From positions 434,001 to 498,000 of the forward strand of contig NZ_NQYC01000001.1 in NCBI RefSeq assembly GCF_003600835.1: DNA of 64,000 bases, given 5' to 3'. The position numbers and the translations under genes were made by a program. Position 1 is the first letter of the stretch; every line of letters starts with the position of its first letter. The DNA is from Bacillus sp. PK3_68. Lineage in GTDB: Bacteria > Bacillota > Bacilli > Bacillales > Domibacillaceae. The notes beneath the pieces were generated by a model. The model searched no databases, was not told the origin of the DNA, and saw only the letters and a list, made by a program, of their open reading frames with translations. Below are positions 8,001 through 16,552 of the stretch, one piece after another.

Positions 8001-10225
8001 TTATGAATGACAGCTTTCACAGTCTTCAATATCAGAAGCGGTCGACCGCACATAATAAGTTGTTTTTAATCCTGAATCCCACGCATCCAAATGCAGATCA
8101 AGCAGCGCTTTTGCCTTAATGTCGTTCCGCACATATAAGTTAAAGGAGACGGCCTGGTCAATATGGCGCTGGCGCTTGGCGTTCTGGCGAATGCTCCAAT
8201 GCTGATCAATTAAGTAAACTGTTTTATAGTACCAGGTCGTCTTAGCCGACAAGTCCGGAGCAGTCACTGGGATTTTATAATTTTTCTTCTCTTCCATATA
8301 TTCTTTACGGAAAACCGGGTCAATTCCGGCTGTTGAACCGGCAATCAAAGCAGTGGATGAATTCGGCGCCACTGCCAGCAAATATCCATTCCTCATGCCT
8401 GATCTTTTCACTTTTTCCTTTAACTCTTGCCATTTCGTCCCACTGTAACCTCTTTGCTCAAAGTAGACGCCGCTCTCCCACTCTGACCCTGCAAATACCG
8501 GGTAAGCCCCTTTTTCGGCTGCAAGCTCCGCGCTTGCCTCAATAGTTAAGAATGCGAGCTGCTCGTACAGCTCATCGCAATAACTGACTGCTTCGTCCGA
8601 TTCCCAGCTTAATCCCTTCAAAGCGAGCAGGTGCTGCCAGCCAAACGTGCCGAGCCCAATTCCCCTATATTTCTTGTTCGTCAGCTGTGCTTGTAGCACT
8701 GGGATACTGTTCATTTCAATCACGTTATCAAGCATTCTTACCTGAATCGGAATTAAGCGCTCAAGCACTTCATCCATAACAGCGCGGGCCAAAGAAACAG
8801 ATGACAAATTACATACCACATAATCGCCTGGGTCCTTTGTAATCATGATTTTTCCGTCTTCCGTCTTTTCTTCGATCACAACAGTCGGACTCATATTTTG
8901 GCAGATTTCCGTACAGAGATTGCTCGCATAAATCATGCCGGCATGCTTATTCGGATTCGCCCGGTTGACGGTATCCCTGTAAAACATATAAGGGGTGCCT
9001 GTTTCAAGCTGGGAAATCATAATAGCTTTCATAATCTCAATAGCCGGCACGGTTTTTTTGCTGAGCCCTGGATGAGCCGCACACTCTTTATACCGGTTTC
9101 TAAATGTACCTGCTCCTCTTTTTTCATCAAATGAGTCTTCAAGCGAGTAGCCCATTACCTTCCTTACCTCATGCGGGTCAAATAAATGCCATTCTTCCCT
9201 ATTATCAACAGCTTCCATAAACAAATCCGGTATCGTTATACCGGTAAACAAATCATGTGTTCGGCGGCGTTCATCTCCATTATTCAAACGGGTTTCTAAA
9301 AAGGAAAAAATGTCTTTATGCCAGACATCGAGATAAACGGCGATCGCCCCCTGACGCTGTCCGAGCTGATCGACAGAAACGGCCGTATTATTGAGCTGTT
9401 TCATCCATGGAATCACGCCGGAGCTGACATTTTTGAATCCTTTAATGTCACTGCCCTGGCTGCGAATTTTCCCTAAGTAAATGCCCAGGCCCCTCCATTT
9501 TTGCTCAAATTGGCAGCGTCCGTATTGGCATCAAAGATCCCTTGCAGGCTGTCGTCCACCGTATCGATAAAGCAGCTTGACAGCTGGCCGTATGATTTCC
9601 CGGCATTGGCAAGTGTTGGCGTAGCTGTTGTCATATATAAATTAGAAAGAGCCCAATATGCTTCTTTTACGTATTGGAGACGTACCGATTGAGGTTCGTT
9701 CATCATTAACGTCATCGCAATAATGAGCCATCTTTCCTGCGGAAGCTCTGCTGGCTGCTTGTCGAGCGTATAAGCTAAATATCTTTCGCTCAATGTAACA
9801 ATTCCGATGTATGTAAATAAGTGATCTTTATCAGGATCAATGATGGTGCTTAACTCATTAATCTCCGCTTCCGTATAAGCTGTCGTTAACTGCGGATTGT
9901 ATATTCCTTCTTTCAGCAGAAGGTGAATAAGGTTCAAGAAGCTGCCATACCTATTGGTGTTTTCCCCACGTGTTATAGCTGCTTGCTTATATAATTGTTG
10001 TAAATACAGACGGGCAGCTACAAATGTCCAATCCGGCTCTTCACTTGTGATCCGCTCCACGGCTGAATGTAAAAGCAGCTGCTGAACCTGCTCATTTGTC
10101 CATCCCTCTCTCGTATCCAAAGTTTCTCTTACTTTTTTCTTGTAGCTTGCCAGTTCAATAGAGGGAAATTCTTTTTGAATTTCACTGAACGCCTCTTCTG
10201 CCACACTTTGTACTGTTTGAATCAT
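8001..10225 (-). CDS. nrdA: class I ribonucleotide reductase, alpha subunit (apparent frameshift)
   Basis: The catalytic subunit reduces ribonucleoside diphosphates. The gene appears as two open frames (9473-10225 and 8001-9416) because of one missing base in the C-run at 9490-9493 (GGGG on the coding strand). With a fifth G the frame reads NGGGLGIYLGKIRSQG and runs on to give 741 residues, a normal NrdA length. Key residues are intact: Cys in GQLSSCFI, NLCTE with Cys and Glu, Cys in YVVCNLS, the radical-transfer pair in TTYYVRS, and C-terminal redox cysteines (DCESCHS). The start has a TTAGGAGGAAC site. I read it as functional with a probable sequencing gap. Confidence 0.9.
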
Positions 10226-10276
10226 ATTTGTTCCTCCTAAACGATAAGTAGTTTAGAAAGAGATTTTTTTGTCCAT

Positions 10277-10306
10277 AAAAAAACCATCTTTCTAGATGAA
10301 AGATGG
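10277..10306 (-). terminator. intrinsic terminator between riboswitch and nrdA (expression platform)
   Basis: On the minus strand CCATCTTTC / GAAAGATGG (9 bp, 5-base loop) is followed by seven U. It lies about 145 bases after the B12 box and 50 bases before nrdA, as expected for an off-switch that ends transcription when ligand is bound. The competing anti-terminator was not worked out. Confidence 0.8.
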
Positions 10307-10449
10307 GATAAGAGCGAAGAAATAAAAGTTTAATGAAAAATGGGACAGACCTGCTCCTAAGCATCATCAAAAGAGCTTGTCTGAACGAAAGACATTTTTA
10401 TTTTCTCCGCGCTTTCTTCCCAACTCCCGAAGAAGAGTACACGCAGTAA

Positions 10450-10602
10450 AAAGGCAGGTCTCCTGGCTTGTGCTTCTTCCTTCCACATTCCTTCCCATCT
10501 ATTAGACAGTGGATTGATCTGCGGTCGTTCACACTTACAGTTGCGGGGACAGCTTCGGTATTTCACCGAATTCCCTATTAAGCTGTGACAGCACCTTTTT
10601 AC
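10450..10602 (-). ncRNA. cobalamin (adenosylcobalamin) riboswitch upstream of nrdAB
   Basis: Reading the minus strand from 10602, conserved cobalamin-aptamer elements appear in order: GGTGCTGT, AATAGGGAATTCGGTG, CCGAAGCTGTCCCCGCAACT (with GTAAG after it), and the B12 box AAGCCAGGAGACCTGCC at 10453-10469. This is the canonical core. It controls the B12-independent class I reductase, a known arrangement (for example in Streptomyces) in organisms that also have a B12-dependent class II enzyme: cobalamin turns the class I genes off. No class II gene lies in this window. Confidence 0.93.
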
Positions 10603-10706
10603 TAAATATTGATTTAATTAAAGCATTACCACTAAATGTTGTGTCCGGATTAGTATAACAATGAAAATTCTCCTGTGCAAGCCTTGATTTATTTTTCTGT
10701 CCTTAT

Positions 10707-11114
10707 TTAATTTAAAATGATTAATTCATCCTGATCAGAAGGATCAACGGCTTGCGGAATCACAGCGGTTGTTTTTAAAAAGGTTTTATTTGTATCACTG
10801 GTAGGTGGATGTTCAAGGTCAATTTCCAGCGAGAAAGGAATCGTTAGCTTTTCTTTAGGCTGGATTTCACGTTGAATCGGGATAAGAAGTTCTTTTACAT
10901 CTTTGTCATGGTATGCAAAATCACTGTCTTCGCGAACTTCATCCATTTGCAGATGCAAAGAAACAATGAGTGCATCAATTGGTTCCGCAGCCCGGCCGCC
11001 ATTAATCAATACTGTTCCTTCAATTTTATCCCCTCTGTGGTAAGCCGCTTTTTGAAGAGCTGTATCAATCGCTACTCCGTCAATTCCAATACTGGATAAA
11101 ATATGTTTCCACAT
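10707..11114 (-). CDS. Spo0M-like protein, N-terminal half only
   Basis: This 135-residue protein matches the N-terminal arrestin-like half of Spo0M (SIGIDGVAIDTALQKAAYHR, GGRAAEPIDALIVSLHL, and the AVDPSDQDELIILN end). B. subtilis Spo0M is about 258 residues, so the C-terminal half is missing. I found no continuation in any frame before the cobalamin riboswitch. It may be a natural short paralogue or a truncated copy. It affects sporulation in B. subtilis; the role here is unknown. The start follows AGGAGAAGTTTC. Confidence 0.8.
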   Translation of the reverse strand: MWKHILSSIGIDGVAIDTALQKAAYHRGDKIEGTVLINGGRAAEPIDALIVSLHLQMDEVREDSDFAYHDKDVKELLIPIQREIQPKEKLTIPFSLEIDLEHPPTSDTNKTFLKTTAVIPQAVDPSDQDELIILN

Positions 11115-11220
11115 GAAACTTCTCCTTTCTTTTAGTTAGTATTAGTTTAATATTCCCCGAGGCTCGCTCCTTAATCTTAACCAAATAGGATGGTTTTGAA
11201 TTTTACACATAAATAAATAA

Positions 11221-11248
11221 AAACATACTTTTTAAAAAGTATGTTTTA
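11221..11248. terminator. perfect 28-bp palindromic terminator
   Basis: AAAACATACTTTTT is followed directly by its own complement. A hairpin with a T-tract forms on both strands, 65 bases downstream of the yitT-like stop codon. Confidence 0.75.
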
Positions 11249-11312
11249 CCTTGTAGACTTTGTCTGCCAACTGAAAAATATGTACAGTTGTAATCGCAAA
11301 TAGATTAATAAT

Positions 11313-12197
11313 TTAATGGATGTTTCTCTTTTTAAACCGTCCACCGCGCACTTCCGAAATATCTGCAATGGCCAGGAAAGCCGAAGCATCGATCTCCTCC
11401 ACGATTGTGGTTAATTTAGATTCTTCCAAACGGGTAATGATGCAAAATATAACCTTTTTGTCATCACCTGTATAAGCGCCCTCTCCATGTAAATAAGTGA
11501 CGCCTCTTCCTAATCGGCTATTAATGGCATCGCCTATCTCTCTTGCTTCATCGCTAATAATCCATGCCGATTTTGATTCTTCCATCCCGGCAACGACAAT
11601 ATCGATCGCTTTAGCAGCTACCACATAAGCTAGGATAGAATACATCGCACGATCCCACGTGTAGACAAACCCTGCAGAGCTAAGTATAAATAAATTGATG
11701 AACATGACAATTTCACCAACAGAAAAAGGGACTTTTTTGCTTATCACAATTGAAAGTACTTCAGTCCCATCTAGCGCCCCGCCATTTCGGATGACCATCC
11801 CAACCCCAACACCTAGAAAAATCCCTCCAAAAATTGTGGCCAGAAGGATATCCTCAGTAAACGGCATAATCGGGTGAAAAAATGTGGCGAAGACAGATAG
11901 CATAATAATCCCATATACAGTCGATATAGCAAAAGTTTTCCCAAATTGCTTATATCCCAAGTATACAAACGGTAAATTTAAGATAAAAAGAAAGATACCA
12001 AGTTTTACTCCTGTAATGTGGGAAAGCATAATGGAAATACCTGTCACCCCACCATCAATTACCTGGTTGGGAACTAAAAAGATCTCTAATCCAACAGCCA
12101 TGAGCAAGGCGCCAACTGTAATAAAAACAGCCCTCTGAATCACTTTCAAACGCGATAATTTCTTATGTTGCTTTTTTACCAATAACTCGTCCGTCAA
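11313..12197 (-). CDS. YitT family membrane protein (DUF161 + DUF2179)
   Basis: The 294-residue protein has six hydrophobic segments (about residues 20-215), including the family signature GGVTGISIML and GGALDGTEVLSIVISKK. A cytosolic DUF2179 domain follows (about 220-285, RGVTYLHGEGAYTGDDKKVI). It belongs to the YitT/YvjA/YpjC family of Bacillus, whose function is unproven. It is monocistronic, with a palindromic terminator downstream. Confidence 0.9.
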   Translation of the reverse strand: MTDELLVKKQHKKLSRLKVIQRAVFITVGALLMAVGLEIFLVPNQVIDGGVTGISIMLSHITGVKLGIFLFILNLPFVYLGYKQFGKTFAISTVYGIIMLSVFATFFHPIMPFTEDILLATIFGGIFLGVGVGMVIRNGGALDGTEVLSIVISKKVPFSVGEIVMFINLFILSSAGFVYTWDRAMYSILAYVVAAKAIDIVVAGMEESKSAWIISDEAREIGDAINSRLGRGVTYLHGEGAYTGDDKKVIFCIITRLEESKLTTIVEEIDASAFLAIADISEVRGGRFKKRNIH

Positions 12198-12329
12198 AAA
12201 ACCACACCTTTACTCATACTTATTTATTTTTAGTATATCTTAATTCCTGCTTAAGAAAAATAACTTTCAATTAGGAAAAGCCTTAAAATAAAAAAATTAT
12301 CCCTTCCATAGCTGTGCACTATAAAGCTT

Positions 12330-12359
12330 TTTCCACTTTTTATTCCTTTCTATTATAAT
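12330..12359 (+). promoter_or_regulatory. candidate sigma-A promoter of an orphan transcript
   Basis: TTTCCA (12330-12335), an 18-base spacer and a perfect TATAAT (12354-12359) point toward a structured, non-coding stretch that ends in a terminator. Confidence 0.5.
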
Positions 12360-12365
12360 GTTTCA

Positions 12366-12522
12366 TTTTCTGAATGGACAGGAAAAAACCTCACTGCATA
12401 GTGGGGTCTACAATTATGTAAGAAGGCTATTCAAGTATGTAGCAGCCTTCTGAATAGGCACTTTTCAGGGAGATTCTTTAGTGAACAGATGTATATGCCC
12501 GGCTATTAAGCGGGGCCTTTTT
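12366..12522 (+). ncRNA. candidate structured small RNA, about 157 nt
   Basis: Between the TATAAT at 12354 and a terminator lie three separate hairpins. The first is CCTCACT/AGTGGGG with a GCAT loop (12389-12406). The second is AGAAGGCT/AGCCTTCT (12421-12451). The third is GCCCGGCT/AGCGGGGC with an ATTA loop (12497-12516), followed by CTTTTT. No open frame with a ribosome-binding site lies inside. It does not match any riboswitch core I know, and the next gene starts 270 bases later, so it looks like a free sRNA rather than a leader. Confidence 0.45.
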
Positions 12523-12791
12523 GCTGCTGTAAAAAAGTAGCAACAGTACTCCTAAGACTACTCAAACCGCCAGACAATCCTTTACTTCATCGGAAAGCTT
12601 TTTCGTTTGAATGCAACTTGTTCCTTGCATGCCTTTCACTTTCACCCCTTAAGATTTTTGAGTAATAGGATTTAACATAATTTGATCGATCTTATTCATT
12701 TTTCTTGCTTCAAATACTTTGCTTAGATGAACAAATAAAGGGGAACAATAGATTTTGCGCAGGTATTTAGGTGAATGAAGGAGGATGAAAA

Positions 12792-13649
12792 GTGGATAAG
12801 GATATAAATTACGGAAGTGATTACAAATATATTCCAACAACTTCTATAGGCAGTGGAGTGGGTATTGAGGTACTGCCAGACTTATTTTGTCATACTGTCC
12901 AAATCGTCAATATTCATTTAGTTGGAAATCCTAGGATGAGGGACTTCGTATTAGTTGATACAGGAATGCCTGAGTCGGCAAATGAAATTATTTCTGTTAT
13001 CGAAGAACGCTTTGGGGCAAGCAGCCGGCCACAGGCAATCATTTTGACACATGGCCATTTTGATCATGTCGGGGCTGTTATTGACCTGGTTAAGCATTGG
13101 GAAGTTCCTGTCTATGCACACGAGTTAGAAATTCCTTTTCTCACAGGCCAAAAAAGTTATCCAGAACCAGACCCGACGGTTGAAGGCGGTATGGTGGCAA
13201 AAATGTCTCCTATGTTTCCTAATGAGCCGATTGATTTAGGAGATAATGTAAAACCGCTGCCTCCTGATGGAGCCGTTCCTCATATGCCGGATTTTAAATG
13301 GATTCACACACCCGGACATGCACCTGGACATGTTTCCTTATTTAGAGAAAAAGACCGAGCATTAATCGCAGGGGACGCGTTCGTTACTGTTAAGCAAGAA
13401 TATCTTTATAAAGTTTTAACACAAGAACAGGAAATCAGCGGGCCTCCGAGGTACCTCACAACAGATTGGAAAGCAGCCAAGGAATCAGTCATTAAGTTAG
13501 AAGCATTAGAGCCAACTGTTGCTGTTACCGGTCATGGATTACCTATGTCTGGCGAGTTGTTGACAAACAGTTTGCAAAAGCTTGTTAAAGAATTTGACCA
13601 AATTGCTATACCTGATTACGGGAAATATGTAGACAAAAATACCCATTGA
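12792..13649 (+). CDS. MBL-fold metallo-hydrolase
   Basis: This is a 285-residue metallo-beta-lactamase-fold enzyme. The zinc motif THGHFDHVG is at about residues 94-102, with a further His in HTPGHAPGHVSLF, Asp in LIAGDAF and the final His in VTGHGLPM. It is a general hydrolase of the YobT/glyoxalase-II-like type; the substrate is unknown. The GTG start at 12792 follows AAGGAGG with 7-base spacing. Two hairpins close the transcript. Confidence 0.9.
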   Translation: MDKDINYGSDYKYIPTTSIGSGVGIEVLPDLFCHTVQIVNIHLVGNPRMRDFVLVDTGMPESANEIISVIEERFGASSRPQAIILTHGHFDHVGAVIDLVKHWEVPVYAHELEIPFLTGQKSYPEPDPTVEGGMVAKMSPMFPNEPIDLGDNVKPLPPDGAVPHMPDFKWIHTPGHAPGHVSLFREKDRALIAGDAFVTVKQEYLYKVLTQEQEISGPPRYLTTDWKAAKESVIKLEALEPTVAVTGHGLPMSGELLTNSLQKLVKEFDQIAIPDYGKYVDKNTH

Positions 13650-13694
13650 TTATCTGCAAGAGAATGGTGTTAATAAAAATCTTAATTCGAGAAC

Positions 13695-13764
13695 AGACCG
13701 TCGATAGACGGTCTCAGTTTGTCGGCAAAAGTGGTTCGAAATAAGATCGTTCCGAACCACTTTT
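13695..13764 (+). terminator. double hairpin terminator of the MBL-fold gene
   Basis: AGACCGTC-GATA-GACGGTCT (13695-13714) is followed by a 12-bp perfect stem (AAAAGTGGTTCG / CGAACCACTTTT, 13727-13764) with T-rich sequence after it. Confidence 0.75.
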
Positions 13765-13872
13765 ATTCTTCGTTAGTTTTCAAGCCATTCAGGAGAAAGA
13801 TAGACTTCTCTGAGTTTATCTTAAAGCAGGCATCGTTGTACGGCTATTCTAACTTTACAAACCCTGTTGATT

Positions 13873-13998
13873 GGAATGGAAGGCGCAAAGACTCCTGCGG
13901 GATCAGCGAGACAGGTGAGACCCCGCAGGCGCTTACGCGGCGAGGAGGCTTACCGCTCGCCCCGCGGAAAGCGAAGCGCCTGGAATGGAAATCAACAG
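13873..13998. repeat. GC-rich dispersed repeat element of Bacillaceae type
   Basis: This 126-base block is clearly richer in G+C than its flanks. It starts GGAATGGAAGGCGC and ends GCGCCTGGAATGGAA, so its ends are both inverted (GGCGC/GCGCC) and directly repeated (GGAATGGAA). Inside, CTCCTGCGGG pairs with CCCCGCAGG. From memory, near-identical elements recur many times in Bacillus genomes, always non-coding. Function is unknown: a mobile hairpin element or a structured RNA. Confidence 0.7.
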
Positions 13999-14017
13999 CC
14001 CCCATTCACAAGCAAAA

Positions 14018-14049
14018 TAAAAAGGACTGTCAATAGACAGTCTATTTTT
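14018..14049 (+). terminator. terminator-like hairpin after the dispersed repeat
   Basis: GACTGTC-AATA-GACAGTC is flanked by an A-run and a T-run, so it works on either strand. It is similar in design to the hairpin at 13695-13714. Confidence 0.6.
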
Positions 14050-14308
14050 ATCGCTTTGAGTACCATAACTCAGGCGTATAAAAAAACTTTTCTAAGCTTC
14101 TATTTCTGCATCTAAGTCATAGCCATGTTCAAACAGCAAATTCTCTAGTACTTACGCCTTTTAGTGAGCCCCCTCTACTCTTCCCTTTTTATTGTACATA
14201 GGCATATTTCTATACAAGATTCTTCCAATATAATGCAAATAAAAAGCCTGCTTAATAAGGGCAAACTTTTTCACCATTTTCTTGGTTAATCTATGAAGTA
14301 CATCCTCA

Positions 14309-14809
14309 TCATTTTCCCGGGATATTTTCTAGCCAATTGTCATCCCATTGAAAAGATAAATCCGCTGTCATTCCCTGTACAAATAATGATTTAGGGTAAG
14401 GTAAGGCAAGTCCTGGCATGTCACTTGCATCAAAGTAACGCAATTCCACAGTTTCATCGTCTACTGGACCAAGCCTCCCTTGATAAATCATACATTCAAA
14501 TACGAATATAATATATTCCACTTGATCACCATTAGGGTATTTATAGCGAAATTCTTCCCCAGCAAATACGCCTAATAGTTTCTTTGGTACAACGGTTAGA
14601 CCGGTTTCTTCCCATACTTCTCGAATCACAGCTTGCGCTGGTACCTCTCCAGGCTCAATGGCTCCAGCAGGAAGACTCCACTTTTCCCCATTTCTTTTGT
14701 TTTGAAATAAAATTTCACCTCAATCATTTCGAACAATCGCTGCTACACTTGTCATGAATATCAATTCATTACCTACCTTTTCACGCAGCCTTTTATAATA
14801 ATTAGACAT
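14309..14809 (-). pseudogene. Nudix hydrolase interrupted by an in-frame TGA
   Basis: The full frame starts at the ATG at 14809 (MSNYYKRLREKVG...) and would give about 166 residues. A TGA at 14720-14722 (codon 30) breaks it. After the stop the protein is well preserved, with a perfect Nudix box running from GAIEPGE through REVWEETGL, the diphosphate-hydrolase motif. Neighbouring codons align without any indel, so this is a substitution, for example CGA or AAA to TGA. No plausible restart with a ribosome-binding site lies between the stop and the Nudix box. The segment from 14629 alone would lack the first half of the box. Confidence 0.8.
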
Positions 14810-14904
14810 CCCCATCTACCTTGCCACCTTCATTTGTTTCCTAGGTACACTTCTATTTTATTGATTAGCGATGTTAAATTTCGTTGATTGATTAAAAAAT
14901 GAAA

Positions 14905-14924
14905 GACCTTTGATTAGGAAGGTC
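14905..14924 (-). terminator. short terminator of the small membrane protein gene
   Basis: GACCTT / AAGGTC has an 8-base loop and an A-run at 14894-14899 on the plus strand, which gives U residues after the stem on the minus strand. Confidence 0.5.
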
Positions 14925-14940
14925 CTTTTAAAAGAGATAG

Positions 14941-15150
14941 TTAGTAGATATAATGAAGTATTTTTTGATAAGCAAAGGGTAATACGGAAGCGATTATAAC
15001 ACCGATTAAAATGGAAGAAGCTGAAAAAGCAATGAATTTTCGAGTTGATATTTCCTTCCTCTTATAAGCGACAATAAATACCTTCACCATGTAAAAGACA
15101 GTAATAAATATAATGATAGCTGAAAATATACTCGTTAAAATGACTTCCAC
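14941..15150 (-). CDS. 69-residue two-helix membrane protein
   Basis: This small protein has two hydrophobic segments (about 3-24 and 37-58) joined by a basic loop (AYKRKEISTRK). The GTG start at 15150 is chosen because AAAGGAGG lies 6 bases upstream; the longer frame to 15180 has no such site. It is not recognised. Confidence 0.6.
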   Translation of the reverse strand: MEVILTSIFSAIIIFITVFYMVKVFIVAYKRKEISTRKFIAFSASSILIGVIIASVLPFAYQKILHYIY

Positions 15151-15482
15151 TGTAGACCTCCTTTCACAACGTTTTCTCAACTAAATTTTACCAGATAATT
15201 GATATAGTAGATACAAAATTAATTCTTTGTTATGAGAATTTTATACGACTAATGCTTTTATTTTTATAAAAAGTTTTAAACGAAGAACTTTCCAGCCTCC
15301 TCTTTTTAACTGTTTCCTTATTGCTTTTATGATAAAAAATGACAAGCCCCATCCTCATCCCAGATCATGATCTACTGTACAAATAAAACAAATCGGCCTC
15401 ATGTTAAGCTATACATAAAAATTAATAAACTGAACAAAATGATAAAGCAATAAAAAACAACGCTGAAAGAGAGGAAACAAAA

Positions 15483-15890
15483 GTGCCTAAAAAATGGTTA
15501 CATATACTACCTGCCTTTTTATTAACAGCCGTAGTATTAATGGGTTGTAACAATGATAATGATCCAGTAGAAGATGACAATGATACACAACAAACACCTC
15601 AAAATGACAATGAGAATAAGGTTAATGATATAGGCCCCGACAACGAAAATGACATGAATAGGGACGATGATATCCTGCCTGATGGTGAAGACAACAGGAA
15701 CAATGAAAATGATATACTCCCCAACGGCGGAGATGACACGAACAACGGAAATGATATACTCCCCGATGGTGATAATAACCAAAACAATGAAAATAATCTG
15801 ATGCCTGGGGATAACAATATGAATGAAAATGATGAAGATCTCCTTGAAAACAATAGAGATACGGAAGATCCTAATAATAAGAAAAGATAA
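15483..15890 (+). CDS. Asp/Asn-repeat lipoprotein
   Basis: This is a 135-residue secreted lipoprotein. The signal peptide ends in a good lipobox (VVLMGC, Cys 22). The mature part is almost only Asn, Asp, Glu, Pro and Gly, with a 14-residue tandem repeat: DDILPDGEDNRNNE, NDILPNGGDDTNNG, NDILPDGDNNQNNE and a shorter fourth copy. Such acidic repeats often bind divalent cations, which is inference. The GTG start follows AGAGAGGAAACAAAA. A hairpin lies downstream at 15912-15952. Confidence 0.75.
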   Translation: MPKKWLHILPAFLLTAVVLMGCNNDNDPVEDDNDTQQTPQNDNENKVNDIGPDNENDMNRDDDILPDGEDNRNNENDILPNGGDDTNNGNDILPDGDNNQNNENNLMPGDNNMNENDEDLLENNRDTEDPNNKKR

Positions 15891-15911
15891 ATAAATACCT
15901 TCACAACAGAA

Positions 15912-15952
15912 AGGGAGCTGCCTTAATGAATATTCTTCTAAGGTAGCTCCCT
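15912..15952. terminator. inverted repeat between the convergent lipoprotein and DUF2238-like genes
   Basis: A 14-base arm, AGGGAGCTGCCTTA, pairs with 15939-15952 (one mismatch). U-tracts are weak on both strands, so it is a terminator by position more than by sequence. Confidence 0.5.
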
Positions 15953-15982
15953 AATCTATTCACTTATTTATGTCTTTGTCCC

Positions 15983-16552
15983 TCAGTTTTGGTCGCTTAC
16001 CTTTTTGTGAAAGGCTGCATAGATAGCTATGATAACCCCTCCTGCCATGCCTGATAGCGTATCGGTCATCGTATCTTTATTATCATCACTTTCCAAAGCC
16101 CCCATAACAGACCCAATAAACTCTATAACTTCCCAAAAGGCACTGAAGGTTACCGCGAATGTTAGGACAAATAGAAAAATCAGCCAGCGAGAAATTCTTC
16201 TTTCTGCCGACTCAGGAATGAGAAGCCTGTATAAAGCCATTGCAACAAAGGCTGTGAAAACACTTCCTCCAAAATGCAGAACCGTATCCCACCAAGAAAA
16301 ACGATCATAAAAACGTAAAACGGCACCTAGGAAAAATGCGAAAAAAAGCAAAGCATAATACCCTATAATCAACGGCAAGCTAAAAGGAATCCTCTTTAAA
16401 AATAAAAGTAGGATAGGCAGAAGACCAATCACAATTCTCCCCAGCATGTCTGTCCATTTAGGGGAAGATCCATTTAAATGTTGTAAGAAGAAAGCAGATG
16501 CTATCAAGACAGCAAACCCTATGCTTAATATCAATATGGCTTTCTTTTTCAT
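15983..16552 (-). CDS. DUF2238-like integral membrane protein
   Basis: The 189-residue protein has about five hydrophobic segments. It carries conserved polar blocks of the DUF2238/YjdF type: FSWWDTVLHFGGSVFTA in the middle and FSAFWEVIEFIG with NKDTMTDTLSGMAGG near the end. Function is unknown. I place the start at the ATG at 16552 (MKKKAIL, AGGCG upstream); the longer frame to 16585 has no ribosome-binding site. Confidence 0.75.
   Translation of the reverse strand: MKKKAILILSIGFAVLIASAFFLQHLNGSSPKWTDMLGRIVIGLLPILLLFLKRIPFSLPLIIGYYALLFFAFFLGAVLRFYDRFSWWDTVLHFGGSVFTAFVAMALYRLLIPESAERRISRWLIFLFVLTFAVTFSAFWEVIEFIGSVMGALESDDNKDTMTDTLSGMAGGVIIAIYAAFHKKVSDQN

Noticed and set aside
10357-10566. 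69-residue frame on the minus strand
   Set aside because: It lies within the cobalamin riboswitch and its linker and has no ribosome-binding site. Its sequence is explained by the RNA.
12649-12840. 63-residue minus-strand frame upstream of the MBL-fold gene
   Set aside because: It overlaps the start of a well-supported gene and lacks a ribosome-binding site.
15537-15904. Long antisense frames across the Asp/Asn lipoprotein
   Set aside because: They arise from the low-complexity repeats. The plus-strand frame has the signal peptide and lipobox.
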